DNA from: Trichosphaerium sp. ATCC 40318
Taxonomy: Eukaryota; Discosea; Flabellinia; Trichosidae
Length of the DNA: 64,000 bases
Assembly (NCBI GenBank): GCA_038496445.1
Contig: JALMLS010000105.1
Location: 31,379 to 95,378, forward strand
Direction of reading: 5' to 3'
Shown: one piece after another, positions 12,519 through 24,906 of the stretch
Layout: each line of letters begins with the position of its first letter
Numbering within the stretch: position 1 is the stretch's first letter
Program-made: the position numbers and the translations under genes
Notes under the pieces: model-generated
Databases searched by the model: none
Seen by the model: the letters and a program-made list of their open reading frames with translations, nothing else
What the model was told of the DNA's origin: nothing

Positions 12519-13766
12519 ATGCAAGGAGGCTACCCAGGACAACCAAAACGAGGAGGATACCCACCACAACAGGGCGGTTACCCGCCACAACAAGGAGGTT
12601 ACCCACCACAACAGGGCGGTTACCCACCACAGCAGGGCGGCTACCCTCCACAACAAGGAGGATACCCACCACAACAAGGAGGTTACCCACCGCAACAGGG
12701 CGGCTACCCACCGCAACAAGGAGGTTACCCACCACAACAACAACGTCCAGGAGGTTTACAAACGGCTCAGTCAACTCAGCTGACTGGTTGGGTATATTTT
12801 TAACTCAACTGCAATTTACTCGCTAATTCGCACTAGTATGCGCAATACTACCAACAAATTCCACCTCAGCAATTGCAACAGCTTCGTAGTTGGTTTGCTG
12901 GTATGGACAGAGACAGGTTCGTTAGCTTTTGTGCTGTTGAGCACTAAACGCGGTTTATAGATCTGGAAGTATCACCTCAACAGAATTAGCGAACGTGCAG
13001 GTAATAATTCTAAACATGATCGTTTTTAAACTTAATTTTGCTTTAGTTTGGCCAAAGACCACTAGGAGCACCAGCCGCAAAGAGTGCGGACAAGATCAAA
13101 TCAATTTGACAAATTAACTGATTTTCTCTAGAACTCGTAAAGGTTTTCGACAAAGATCACTCAGGTATGTAGTAATCGTCTAAACTTCAAATCTATTGTT
13201 TACATTTCCTTTTAGGAACCATCGATTTTAAAGAATACGCTGCCTTGCATCAATTTATTACTACCATGCAAAACGCCTTCTTTCATGCTGATGGCGATAG
13301 AAGGTACGCGTAGAACCCTCACAGAACGAAATTCATAAAACACAAAACTCTAAATAACGCTTAAGCGGTACATTGGACGCACGCGAGATTCATACTGCTT
13401 TGGTTGCTGCTAGCTTCCAATTGAGCCTACCAACAGTACAAGCGATTTGTAAAAAGTTTGGTAAAAAGCCAGCCGGAGGCCGTAGAGGTCAACGTCCTGC
13501 CCCTGCTGGACTCACTTTCCCAGACTTTATCATGTGTTGTGCTCACCTTGCTCACGTCCGTAGTATCTTCGAGGTACCGTTAACTTTTTTTTTTATTCAC
13601 GTGCTTACGCTGTTATTTAGTGGAATGATACACAACGACAAGGCCGTGTCACCTTTACTTACGATCAACTCAGCCACGTCTCAAGTACGAATTTTTTTTC
13701 TTTTTAAGAAATTTGTGTTTTATTTTTTTACTTTTTTTGTATTTGTCCTTATAAGCTTTTAGCTGA
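12519..13766 (+). CDS. Penta-EF-hand calcium-binding protein with GGYPPQQ-repeat N-terminus
   Basis: The N-terminus (about residues 8-80) is a GGYPPQQ tandem repeat, typical of ALG-2/sorcin/peflin-class penta-EF-hand proteins. The following exons encode [26 protein letters not shown], then [18 protein letters not shown], then [17 protein letters not shown]; these are EF loops of the DxDxSGxxxxxE type. Later come [20 protein letters not shown] and the last hand [16 protein letters not shown], the degenerate EF5 used for dimerisation. Loop exons are split by introns of about 40-55 nt. The end is ambiguous: either read-through to a stop at 13707, or a GTACG intron (13685-13755) ending ...HVSTFS* at 13766; I prefer the second. 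Likely a calcium sensor at membranes or in vesicle traffic, by family knowledge. Confidence 0.87.
12540..12740 (+). repeat. 21-bp GGYPPQQ coding minisatellite
   Basis: About nine near-identical 21-bp units (GGAGGTTACCCACCACAACA and variants) in frame in the penta-EF-hand gene. Both strands stay open in several frames because of the repeat; only the Gly-Tyr-Pro-Pro-Gln-Gln frame continues into the EF-hand domain. Confidence 0.9.
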
Positions 13767-14047
13767 GCTCCTCGTATAATAATATTCTTCTTGTTGTTAT
13801 GAACAATAAATTTATTTGGTTCGTAAAAGTACTTGGTTTGGTGTTGGTTGCGTATCGGATCAAAAACACCCGCGGCGGAGGAATGCATTTCTACTTCCGA
13901 CGGTGTAACTGACGGGCCCTGTGGCTGCCATGTATCTACTAGAGTGATGTGAGGAGGAATTGTGTTTGGTTTTAGCGTACTTTTTCGGGGTGAAGCTTCG
14001 ACTTCGGCTTCTTGTGGCTTTGGCGGTTGGGCTAGAACTTGAGGCAT
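13670..14047 (-). CDS. Hypothetical basic protein
   Basis: A 125-codon frame starting at the ATG at 14047. The middle part (SEVEMHSSAAGVFDPIRNQH, then YFYEPNKFIVHNN) has coding character. The Lys-rich tail reads through T-rich sequence that is also the last intron of the convergent penta-EF-hand gene, so the tail may not be real. A 42-nt in-frame GTACG...TAG segment near 13945-13990 could be a retained or removed intron. A second frame from the ATG at 14144 (MEATRRHRRKSTHDGS) runs upstream and may be a 5' exon. No family recognised. Confidence 0.4.
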   Translation of the reverse strand: MPQVLAQPPKPQEAEVEASPRKSTLKPNTIPPHITLVDTWQPQGPSVTPSEVEMHSSAAGVFDPIRNQHQTKYFYEPNKFIVHNNKKNIIIRGAQLKAYKDKYKKSKKIKHKFLKKKKNSYLRRG

Positions 14048-14551
14048 TTTTCTTTTTGGACATAGCGGCAGCTTCTATTATCTTAGTTTTAGAGTAGCTC
14101 CCATCGTGTGTCGACTTTCTTCTGTGCCTTCTCGTTGCTTCCATGATGTTTTGTTGTTAAATATGGGCATGTAGTTATCAGTTACCGTAATTGCTGCGCA
14201 GCTTACCGCTCAGTTGTGGCGCAGTTGTGAAGCATTTTATGAGAGGCTTTTTTTTAACACATGGTTGACATGCGTCCGATTACACAGTAATAAGCGTACT
14301 TGCTACAATAAAGCATAAATTACGCAGACATTGCAAGAAGACTGAAGTAAGTAATCTGTTGTTTTGTTACGGCAGGTAATTGAACAAAGCGCCCTTAAGT
14401 CGCATTCTCTTCCCTGAAGATTGTTCGATTCTGCCGTCAAGACTGAACGGTTAACAGCCTTAACCATTTTTCATGAAATTTCTGCGTCTAAGCGAAAGAA
14501 TTTCACTTCAGCAAACAGAAAGCACCCTTTCCGTACATACGCTAAACAACA

Positions 14552-16016
14552 ATGGTAGTAATTAAAGCAAAGCTCGGCTCTGAGCTTCGGCGCTTTACTC
14601 TCCCGAACAGCTCTAATTTTGAGCATTTGCGCGGTTTCCTCATCCAGCTCTTCTCTCTCACTACTGAGTTTATAATAAAGGTACGTTAGCTGCAAACACG
14701 AAACACAAAAAACTTATTTTTTTTTAGTACAAGGATGATGAGGGCGATACAGTAATGATAGGAACAGACGATGAACTAGAGGAGGCTGTTCGCGTCTCGC
14801 AAGGATTAAAACCTGCAATTCTACGTTTGTCGATAGAACGGACGAACCAACCCCTCGTGATGCCTACACAGCCATCGGTGGCCCAAAAACCAGAGCCCAT
14901 TCAGCCGCGGCAGCAAATTTCCGAAAAGGCGCCAGCTCAGCAAAGCAGCTTCAATTCAGCTTACGATTTTATCTCCCGCGTACGTTCCCACTTCGCGGAT
15001 TCACCATTAAAATACCACACTTTCTTGCGCACTCTACAAAGCTACCGCACCAAGAAGTACGTCATTTAACCATATAATCGTTTTATTAACGCGCGTAGAA
15101 TGAGCTTGGATCAAGTTCACGCTCGGATTAGCGGACTCTTCTCTGACAATGCAGAGCTCCTTGAAGGTACGCTATTAAAGCAATAAAAACAAAACTAACC
15201 ACCGCCTGTTTCTAGGATTTAAAACGTTCTTGCCACCAGGGTTCAAGGCTAAACCGCTACCTAACCGCAATTCAGGACCTTCAAAGAAACAAATGAGCCC
15301 AACACAGCTTCCTTCTGCTGCTCAATTGTCTTTCAGCATCCCAAAACTACATGCGACTCAATTGCCTTCGTTATCGTTAGTTATGCCTCAACAATCACCT
15401 TCACCAGTTGTCGACCCAAAACCAGTCCAACCAGCTTGGAATCCAGCTCCTCAAGCGAACGCACAACCAAAACGTGTTGCTATCCCTCAATCACTTGGCA
15501 GGCTCGCCTCCCTTTGCGCTGAATGCGGTGAGATTTCAAACAAATTGAACCAAGAACTAGCCAATTTGTCAATGTCTAGTGCTCTTATGAGCAAACAAAT
15601 GTGCGATCAAACAACCGCACTCACAGGTGATGTAATGCAAGAGTCAATGCTTAAATCACAAATCCGTACGTAGAGCCTGTCGCAACTTTTTTTCCATTTT
15701 TTTTTTCCTTGACTGATTGGTTTTTTTAGCGGACCAAGCCAATGAGCCTAATGAGTCTGCACTACAAAACCTTCATACCACAACATCTGACTTGACATTA
15801 TCTGTACAACAAGACCTTCACACAACACTACAAGCTCAAATGTTGGCTATCAATGAGGAGTCTAAAAAAGTCCAAGAAAGCCAACGTAATTTGGAGAACC
15901 AATGTCAAGAATTGTTCGAAAAGACCCTTCGTATGTGCTCTGACTTTTCTAAGAGTATCGCACAAACTACAGAACAAGTACACGATAAGACCGTTGGGGA
16001 CATCCGCAACATGTAA
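14552..16016 (+). CDS. PB1 domain plus Sin3-type PAH domain protein
   Basis: Residues about 1-80 form a PB1 domain: the basic start MVVIKAKLGSELRRFTL, then the acidic OPCA-like element YKDDEGDTVMIGTDDELEEA, then ILRLSI. Residues about 130-190 form a paired amphipathic helix as in Sin3: YDFISRVRSHFADSPLKYHT, FLRTLQSYRTKK, then LDQVHARISGLFSDNAELLE and FKTFLPPGF. A Pro/Gln-rich linker follows, then a helical C-terminus (residues about 300-440) rich in Gln/Glu/Asn that is probably a coiled coil. Introns: about 14699-14726, 15059-15099, 15168-15215 and 15667-15729, all keeping frame. PB1 domains pair with other PB1 domains and PAH domains bind short helices of transcription factors, so a scaffold in transcriptional control is likely. 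I do not know a named protein with this order. Confidence 0.85.
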
Positions 16017-17108
16017 TAACACTGTTAAATAGAAATAAACACCCTCTGTAACCCTTCTACATATCAATCAAACAAAGTCTCAGTTCAACTCGTGTTACCT
16101 CCTTATTTTAAACCACACAGCCGTGATGTAACTAAAGCGTTATTGGTATATTGTATTTAGCAATGTGGTGCGTTTGAAGTGATTTGAGAGTTTAGATTTG
16201 CCCAAAACAAAAAACACAAAAAAGAGGATATTATATGGCCACATACTCAATACGTTCTTATGCCTCACAGCCGTACAGTCCCTCCCTAGAATCGAAGGAT
16301 GCCGGGCGCTGCTCGCACAAGTCGGATTCACTCTTATGTGCCTCTACTATCAGTCTAACTTCTGCAAATGTCTAGGATATAGGTATAGCTATCCTGATAG
16401 TAGACGGAATCCATAAGTTTTTTATGTGTCCCACCGTCGTATCACACTTTTATAGTGTGTTCCTTTTCATTATTGGAATAAATACTTATCGATTAAGTAC
16501 AACTACTTACAACCAAAAAAATAAATTGTGGTTACCCAATATACTCTGTACACGTGCGTAGGAGCTACAGAGCATGTTGTAATGTTTGTGAGTGAAAGAC
16601 AAATATAAAAATCAATCATGTGATCAAACTTTTTACTGTTCTCGTCGAAAGCCAGTTTAAAATACATCAGAGTGGTTATTTTCTGATTCAATACGGTATT
16701 TTAACTCTATTTCTTCAGTTGTAAATGATTGATTAATCAAACGAAATAATTTTTGGTTTGGTTTTTCTGAGTCAAAAAAAAAGTGAATCAAATTCAATTT
16801 TATTGAGCTTGTGAAGTGTTCGGAATTGTAATAATTTTTCTCCTTTTGGGTTTGTCCTCCCTCACAGCTCTGGTTACAAATCATGCAGACTGAAGTAGTC
16901 CTTCAATCTCAAGAGGAGACTGCCATTGACTAGTCGTTTTCCCGAATTCCGATTTCCGTTTTTGCTTTCTCAGAAAATGCATTTTAACAATTTGGTGGCG
17001 TATTCGATAATCCCACGGTTATAAAAAATGTATGGAAGATGTTAGATTATTTTTTGGTTAAGGCTTGGCGCCGAAATTTGATTAGCATTTTTCCATCAAC
17101 AAACTCAA
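16017..17108. other. Long intergenic stretch without a convincing gene
   Basis: Two minus-strand frames (16503-16691 and 16657-16884) overlap and could be exons of one small gene; the second reads KLNLIHFFFDSEKPNQK then QSFTTEEIELKY. No start, splice pattern or family supports them. A GC-richer segment at 16255-16400 (CGAAGGATGCCGGGCGCTG) stands out from its AT-rich surroundings and could be a structured RNA, but I could not match it to a known RNA. Confidence 0.3.
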
Positions 17109-18238
17109 ATGTCCGCAACTGTTACCTTATTAAAAAGCGGTCCAGACGGAGGACCAAACATGGTGGAGCTTTTTAGAGAAATGAAGTTAGAAAAGGTACA
17201 GCATAATGAAACTTTGAAAAAAAGAGCCGCTTTTTGGCTAATGCAGAGCAGGATCCAAGACTTTCAGGCTACAAACGCACCTTCAATCCAAAATTAGTTG
17301 GTACAACCATAAAATTTCCTTTTAAAACCAACTAACGGTTCCTACTATAGCTGCAGTCAATAAGAACGATACTGATAATGTGTACTTTGTCGTAAAGGTT
17401 AGTAAAGACCCTAATACAATTTTACGCTAAAAAATACCTAGCAAACAAAACCACGCGTGTCATTAGACCTGTTGATGGTAAATAGTCTTGGTTTCAAGTT
17501 CACAAAATTCAAGCTGTCATATAGCAAAGCAGAAAAGTACGAGAAGATATATACGTTGTTCAAGGTGCGATTTATATGCTTGTTTCGTACAATTGCAGAA
17601 ATATTTCTTGATGAAATGAACCACATAAAAAAAAACTTTTTGATTAATTTTTATTACTCAGAATGAACCATTTTTCTTGTTTGATGGAATAGATAAACTA
17701 TCGTTTAATAAACTCGGAAAAAAGCGACCTTGTTGCTCGTTTTGCATACAGATGGCTGGCCCTTTGCTTCTAGCACGGAGTCTACGCCAAAGTCCTACTG
17801 GACGTGCTAATAGGCGGTATACAGTCGCTGCAGCAAGTACGTATTTTTATCAAGTTTACGAGGTTATTAAACGAAGCGCTAGATGACGAACACATTGAAG
17901 AAGCAAAAAGATTTTCATTCACATTTTATTCCAATGACACTGTACGTCCTATTGACAAACGCACGTGTTTTATTCAAATCATTTACTAGGGACAAGCGTT
18001 TAAATCACTAATGGAGCTACGAAATAGAACTCTAGGAGATGAAGATAGCTATTTTGAAGTTCATTCAGTGTCATCATCTGAAAGGAAAAAAAAGAAAAAA
18101 AGTAAAAGAAAATCAAAAAGAAGGAGACGCAGTAACAAAGCAAAGATATCAAAGTCTACTATTCTTGGTCTATCTGGAAGCGAATGTTTTGATACATTCA
18201 CAAATGATAATTACTTTGATACTGCAATGTCGGAGTAG
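17109..18238 (+). CDS. Unknown multi-exon protein with basic C-terminus
   Basis: Start ATG at 17109 (MSATVTLLKSGPDGGPNM). The spliced protein continues MVELFREMKLEK, then DPRLSGYKRTFNPKLV, AAVNKNDTDNVYFVV and LDLLMVNSLGFKFTKFKLSY. The middle (NEPFFLFDGIDKLSFNKLG, 17664-17730) is clear. The frame between 17730 and 17790 is uncertain because three frames look protein-like there (one reads EKSDLVARFAYRWLALCF, then a TAG, then HGVYAKVLLDVLIGG). The next part is helical (FTRLLNEALDDEHIEEAKRF), and the last exon ends with a Lys/Arg-rich nuclear-localisation-like stretch (RKKKKKSKRKSKRRRRS). No known domain recognised. It converges on the gene at 18302. Confidence 0.6.
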
Positions 18239-18301
18239 CACGTGTAAAACAAAACAACAAATGTAACGTATAAATTTATATTGAAAATATCCTATTGTTG
18301 T

Positions 18302-18882
18302 TTAAGTACTGCTTATACTAAAAACGCTTGGATTACGATGCCAAGAAGCCAAAATCTTCAGTACAATTGTATTAGATCCAGAACCATCATTCAGCAATGT
18401 ACTGATTCGTTGAATATAGCAAAGTGTTAAGGTTTGCAATGACTCAACTTTTGTTGCAAACGATACCATTGGCGGCAAAAAAGCGACATTTGTGCTAGCA
18501 AATTGTTGGATTTGATAGCGGCCAAGGTGCGTAGTACCATAAGTAAGTGATATCAGTACGTTCTGGTGTTCGTTGGCAGTAGCGAAAAAAAAACAGAAAT
18601 CAAGTGTTTGTTGTAGGAAATCACGTGAAGGTGATATTGTCCTTCGCAATACAAAATCAAAAGCTCCATCACCGTACACCAGTATTAATGAATACGCCAA
18701 TTGGGACAGTGTATAGAATATTGCCGGAAGGGCATTAGTTGCTACGTATTTGCTCATTTTGTGCAATTGTTTAAATTGTGTTTCAGTAAGTGGTGCGCCT
18801 TGGTAATTGTAAGCCCTGAGGACGACGTGATTGTCTATTCTAAGGCAATCAAACTTAAGTGGTTCTAGCCTAATCTGGTCAT
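18302..18882 (-). CDS. Unknown protein (single long exon)
   Basis: An open frame from 18302 up to about 18875 with good coding character: IDNHVVLRAYNYQGAPLTE, then MSKYVATNALPAIFYTL, then YGDGAFDFVLRRTI, ending WHRNPSVFSISST. The first in-frame ATG is at 18757, but the coding look continues upstream. The ATG at 18882 (MTRLG) would join this frame only with one extra base near 18867, so either there is a sequence error or the true start is MSKYV. Its 5' end faces the PH-domain gene start at 18920, leaving a very small shared promoter. No family recognised. Confidence 0.5.
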
Positions 18883-18919
18883 TTTATGGAACAACGAGTT
18901 GAGCAATGAACTTTTCGTT

Positions 18920-21175
18920 ATGAGCGAAAAGAGCTCTCGCGAGCCTGATGAGAAGGTACTACAAAAAAGAAAACAAACTGTTTATGTATTTGTTTACTTA
19001 CTTTAAAACTACTATAGCTATTAGCGAGTTATCCATTCTCTCGCGTTAATAACGATAACGTTAAAGTTGGCGTTCTAACAAAAAAAGGAGCTGTACGGAG
19101 GTAAGACTACATTAAGACACTCAAATAATAATCTAAAAACTGCAACCTGCCTTTTAAAACAAATTTATACGCTTCGTTCAAATTGAGCGCATAAAAGCGC
19201 TCCAATTAACGTTTATCGCCACTACCCTAATAAACCGCGTTAGAAACTGGAAACAAAGGTTATTCGTGCTACACTATGAATATCTATTGTACTACAAGCC
19301 AATTGGAACATCAAATCGAACGGTTCGCTAGTTTTACGGCTAAAAATTGCGTTTTACTCAAATCAAGCTTGACGTTAAATTTAAATTCGTCTTCTTATCG
19401 TCTTGTACTGTAGCAAAGCGATAAAGCTGATTTACCACTTGGAATGATACCTCTTCGAGAAGTACAAAATATTGGCATTTCTAAGCCAACCAATAAGGAC
19501 ACTGACTCTCATATATCCCTTACACTACGATACGGTACGCTATTTAATACCACATTTTGTGAAAAATGGAAATACAAAAAAAAAAAAAGTGGCAATTGCA
19601 AAAAATTGATGATTTTGAAAAGACTGTCTCCTTTCTTTGACCATTTATGATCCTCATCAAATTTTTTATTTAGGAAGGGTATTCTTAATGCAATCTAAAG
19701 ACAATGAAGAGTTAGTATCATGGTTGAGCGCCCTAAAGACGCAGTCTACTCATGTCCAAGCTGCTTTAAAGTTCTTCGATTCTCAAGAGGAGTTTTCACA
19801 GCCACAACAAACACTTGATACATTAATCTCATTGTATCCCATGTCGACAGCCTTACTCGTTACTGATAAGTACCCAGATGATCCACTAACGTGGTTGAAA
19901 CATATAATATCAATGACACGTGGTACGACTAGTCAAGACCGCTCGAACAACAATTTTTTTCCCAATCTAATCTTTGTTTTATAGATTGGCTTCACCATAA
20001 GACTTTTTTGAAACACGTCAAGTATATATCGGCGTATTATACCTTAGATCCTTTACAAAGGTCTTGGATAAACTGGTTCTTAAAACCTTTCAATTCTCGT
20101 ATGACAAACGCCAGGGTACGCATGAGAACAACCATCACCTTTTTTTCTCTTTTTTTTTCTTCTTGTTCATTTTGGGTGATTGATTGTTTTCTTCTAGTCC
20201 TGTATTGCACAGTTGTATAACTGTCACTTGGCACATTTCCCTGTAATAGCAGAATCTCTTAGACGTCCTCCTAAAGGAGGACATATCCATGTAGATATAG
20301 GTATGCTTGAACAATGCAGCGCTGATGATATTAAGAAAAATTATAAAACGTGTCAAAAAATGGTGGCACTGTCATGGACATACACTACTGCCTTGACTCT
20401 ACTTCAAGATATTTATGAGACAAGATTAGTATCAGTAGATACTACACCACTTATGTGGCATAACGATGTATCAGCATTACAACAAATCGCAACAAAGAAA
20501 AATGTTGTTTTGCCTCAAGATATTACAATGTTTGATAATGAAATTATTGACGTTTTCGAACAAGAACAGCTTGTACACAAACCGAAAAAACAAAAGTCAA
20601 CATTAAAGGTACGCTCACATATAGTATATAGTTTAAATCGGCCATTGATTGATAAATATTTGTTGTAGAAGATAAGATCGTTGTCTATAATCAAGAAAAA
20701 GATAAAAAAAGGCAGCGCTCCGGTCAGCCCTAGTCGTCGTAAACAGGAGAAGACGGAATGCGTCATTCGCCTTCCTGATCCTAGTAGCAGGTTTCCTGAA
20801 CTTGCTAGACTTGTTAGCCCTGGTTCAGAGTCCTCGTTTGGGAGTAGTCCAAACTCTCCCAGCTCTTTTGGATCACCAGGTCTACAGCGTACATCGAGAA
20901 GGGAGTCAAATGCCAGTACTGCCAGTCCTAGGGATCATATGCTAGCCATGACGCTTGATGAATTCGATACAATGGTATCACGTGATCTAGAGGCACTTTT
21001 GAGCGGTACCAGTACACCAAGACCGTTCCAGCGTAGAACAATAGGAGAGGTGGGAAGAAGCGAGTCTGAGTTTATGCTGAGGACTGTAAATGCCACACTT
21101 GGCCATTTGTTTGAAGATACTGAATCTCCTTCTTCAACTAAAACGATTAAATCAGCTACATCGGTTGAAACTTAG
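18920..21175 (+). CDS. PH-domain protein
   Basis: Start ATG at 18920 (MSEKSSREPDEK). A pleckstrin-homology domain follows at residues about 25-135, split over five exons: VGVLTKKGAVRRNWKQRLFV, LHYEYLLYYKP, LGMIPLREVQNIGIS, GRVFLMQSKDNEELVSWLSA. The invariant Trp of the last helix is in ELVSWLSAL. PH domains bind phosphoinositides or proteins at membranes. After it comes about 330 residues of helical sequence with no domain I recognise (DWLHHKTFLKHVKYISAYYT; SRMTNARSCIAQLYNCHLAH), then a Ser-rich basic tail (SFGSSPNSPSSFGSPG; TASPRDHMLAMTLDEFD) likely to be phosphorylated. Possibly a signalling adaptor; that is inference. Confidence 0.78.
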
Positions 21176-21379
21176 TAATAAGCTTTGATCTGAGTGTTTG
21201 AGGCGAAAGGAGCAAACAAACCTGTATTTTTAATATTAAAAGTTACCAACAAAAAAAACTGCATTGTTCACTTAGTTGTTTTACAAACATTGTTACAAGA
21301 CATGTCCATGTTGTTGCTAGTAATCAAAAATTTTTACTAAGGCTCTTTTATTGTAAATTCAAGAAACGGGTCAGTGTTG

Positions 21380-22454
21380 TTATTCATCAATTTTCTTGAT
21401 TATCATGGCTGCTAATAGAATAAAGGTTTCATTAACTACAAATCAAGTTAGCCGGTTTTCTACATGCTATGTCATTACCATTGATTGCATCTTTTGATGA
21501 AATTTCAATGAACTCCATCCCAAACTTATTAGCAAATGCCTAAAGTCATTAACACTACAAAACAAACTAGGGTCGTTAAATTGCATACCTGTGCAATATC
21601 AGTATCAACAGCACGTTCTTCAATGAGATCACTCTTTGTTCCAACAAGTATTTTGTGTACATTCTCTAGTGCATATCTTTCAATCTCTTGAAGCCATTTT
21701 ACTATATTAAGAAATGTCTCTTGGTCTGTAGTGTCATACATCACCAAAAAACCATGGCAAACCCTATAGGTGCGGTAACTACCACCAGTGTATCGGAATC
21801 TCTGTTGAGCTTGAAACAAAACTTAAAAAAAAAAGCTTCAACACAGGCGCACCACAAGTATCCCATATTTGTAACTTAACAGTTTTATCATACGCTTGTA
21901 TGGTCTTCACTTTCTACATAATTGGATATATTAAAAACGCGAATCCTTATTTGTTATAAGGTCAAAGAAAAAGCAAAAGTAAAAGGTCAAAGGAGCATGC
22001 TCATGTTTTTTAAATTGTAGTTTTGATGTATTGAATTATCACGTGTATTGTGGACATAAAATCAAAGTGACGTACAAAGTCAATACCAATTGTGGAGCTG
22101 AATGAATCTGTGAATGTATCATCAACAAATCTAAGTATAGTACAACTTTTTCCAACACCAGAATCTCCAATTAGTTTTATTTTAAGTAGATAATCACTAA
22201 AAACTCATATCAGGAACTGGAATAAGCCCATAGAAATGTACTAGTCTGGTGGAGGGCTATATGTAGCCTCTGAGCCTAATACAATGGTGTCAGCGTCACT
22301 TTACAAGTACAAACCATAAAACAGCTTAACAGTAGTTGCAAAGGTTGTGGAGCTCTTTTGTAGAGTTTAGGGCAAAAATATTACAGGAAATCAATTTTTA
22401 ACAGTCGCCACCTTTTGGTTTGCTGTTACTCCTTTTACTGCTTTTACCACCCAT
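21380..22454 (-). CDS. Rab-type small GTPase with N-myristoylation signal and no C-terminal cysteines
   Basis: Five or more exons join in phase. The start is [18 protein letters not shown], with Gly2 and Ser6 fitting the N-myristoyltransferase consensus and Cys18 a possible palmitoylation site. The GTPase core follows: G1 GDSGVGKS, switch I region FSSTIGIDF, then KLQIWDT and a switch II that reads [13 protein letters not shown] instead of DTAGQERFRTIT. G4 reads GTKSDL instead of GNKxDL, and G5 is ISSKDA. The last helix is [19 protein letters not shown], so there is no CC, CXC or CAAX end for geranylgeranylation. The middle ([20 protein letters not shown]) is closest to Rab1/8/18-class proteins. 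Membrane attachment by N-acylation instead of prenylation is known for plant ARA6 and Plasmodium Rab5b. The changed G3 and G4 boxes may alter GTP hydrolysis or guanine binding. The stop is TAA at 21380. Confidence 0.85.
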
Positions 22455-23111
22455 TCTAGTCCTTGTTGTTATAACCGTCAAGGAACCAAAACATGCCTTA
22501 ACAGGTACAGATAAAGACAGCCGTGTGTTAGTAAACCTTGGCTATAAAAATCAGATGCACAATCTACTTCTTTAGTAAGCCATGTTACAAAGCAGTGCTA
22601 TAAGAATGATACCAGTGAAAAGGCGCTGCGTTGCCATTTTTGACTAATTAAGAACTACTAGCGTTACTTTTAGCAAACTACTTTTTTTGTACTGTACAGC
22701 TGTTGAGCATAGATAGCTACGTGGATATCCATGAAACTGACTACAGACTGCATAGAGCACCACTTACTTTTAACCTAACTTTCATCAAAGTACAAACAAC
22801 AGCGGAGTAATTGTACGAGATTTGATGCATATTGGCCGCCCTCCCAGTAAATGCATCCTCAGTTTAGGATTACAAATTTACTATCAGCACCATTAGTGTA
22901 ATTCTCAGTAAATACTCGTTTCAACTCCAGTGGAGTGGCGCAACGAATTCCATTCATGAATGAAACTAGGCCAAGGTTGTGTTTTAGAAACTACAACGTC
23001 GAGTCGTTTTACGTTTTTGTGGTTACTATGACGAGTACAGTGACGCGTTGTTTAAGTTATACTCCCTTACGTATAAACACGGGCAAATTTCTATTCACAC
23101 AACACTGCAAT
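22455..23111. other. Intergenic region with possible 5' extension of the downstream gene
   Basis: From 22455 to about 22955 I see no gene. From 22956 an open frame runs without stop into the cystathionine gamma-lyase gene, with ATGs at 22956 and 23028. It encodes a Thr/Arg-containing, acid-poor stretch (MTSTVTRCLSYTPLRINTGK) that could be a mitochondrial presequence or simply 5' UTR. Confidence 0.4.
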
Positions 23112-24798
<1,687 letters not shown>

Positions 24799-24906
24799 AT
24801 AAAGCATAATTTTTAAATGAAAACCAAATGTTGTTGTACTCCATTTCGAACTGTTTTTGATTTTCGGTCACGCTCCTCGAAAGACATCTCCTTTATGTTG
24901 TCGTAA

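Noticed and set aside
18900-19040. Minus-strand exon MDNSLIAIVVLN as the start of the gene at 18302
   Set aside because: It is antisense to the first two exons of the PH-domain gene, which are well supported, and joining it needs a 26-nt intron.
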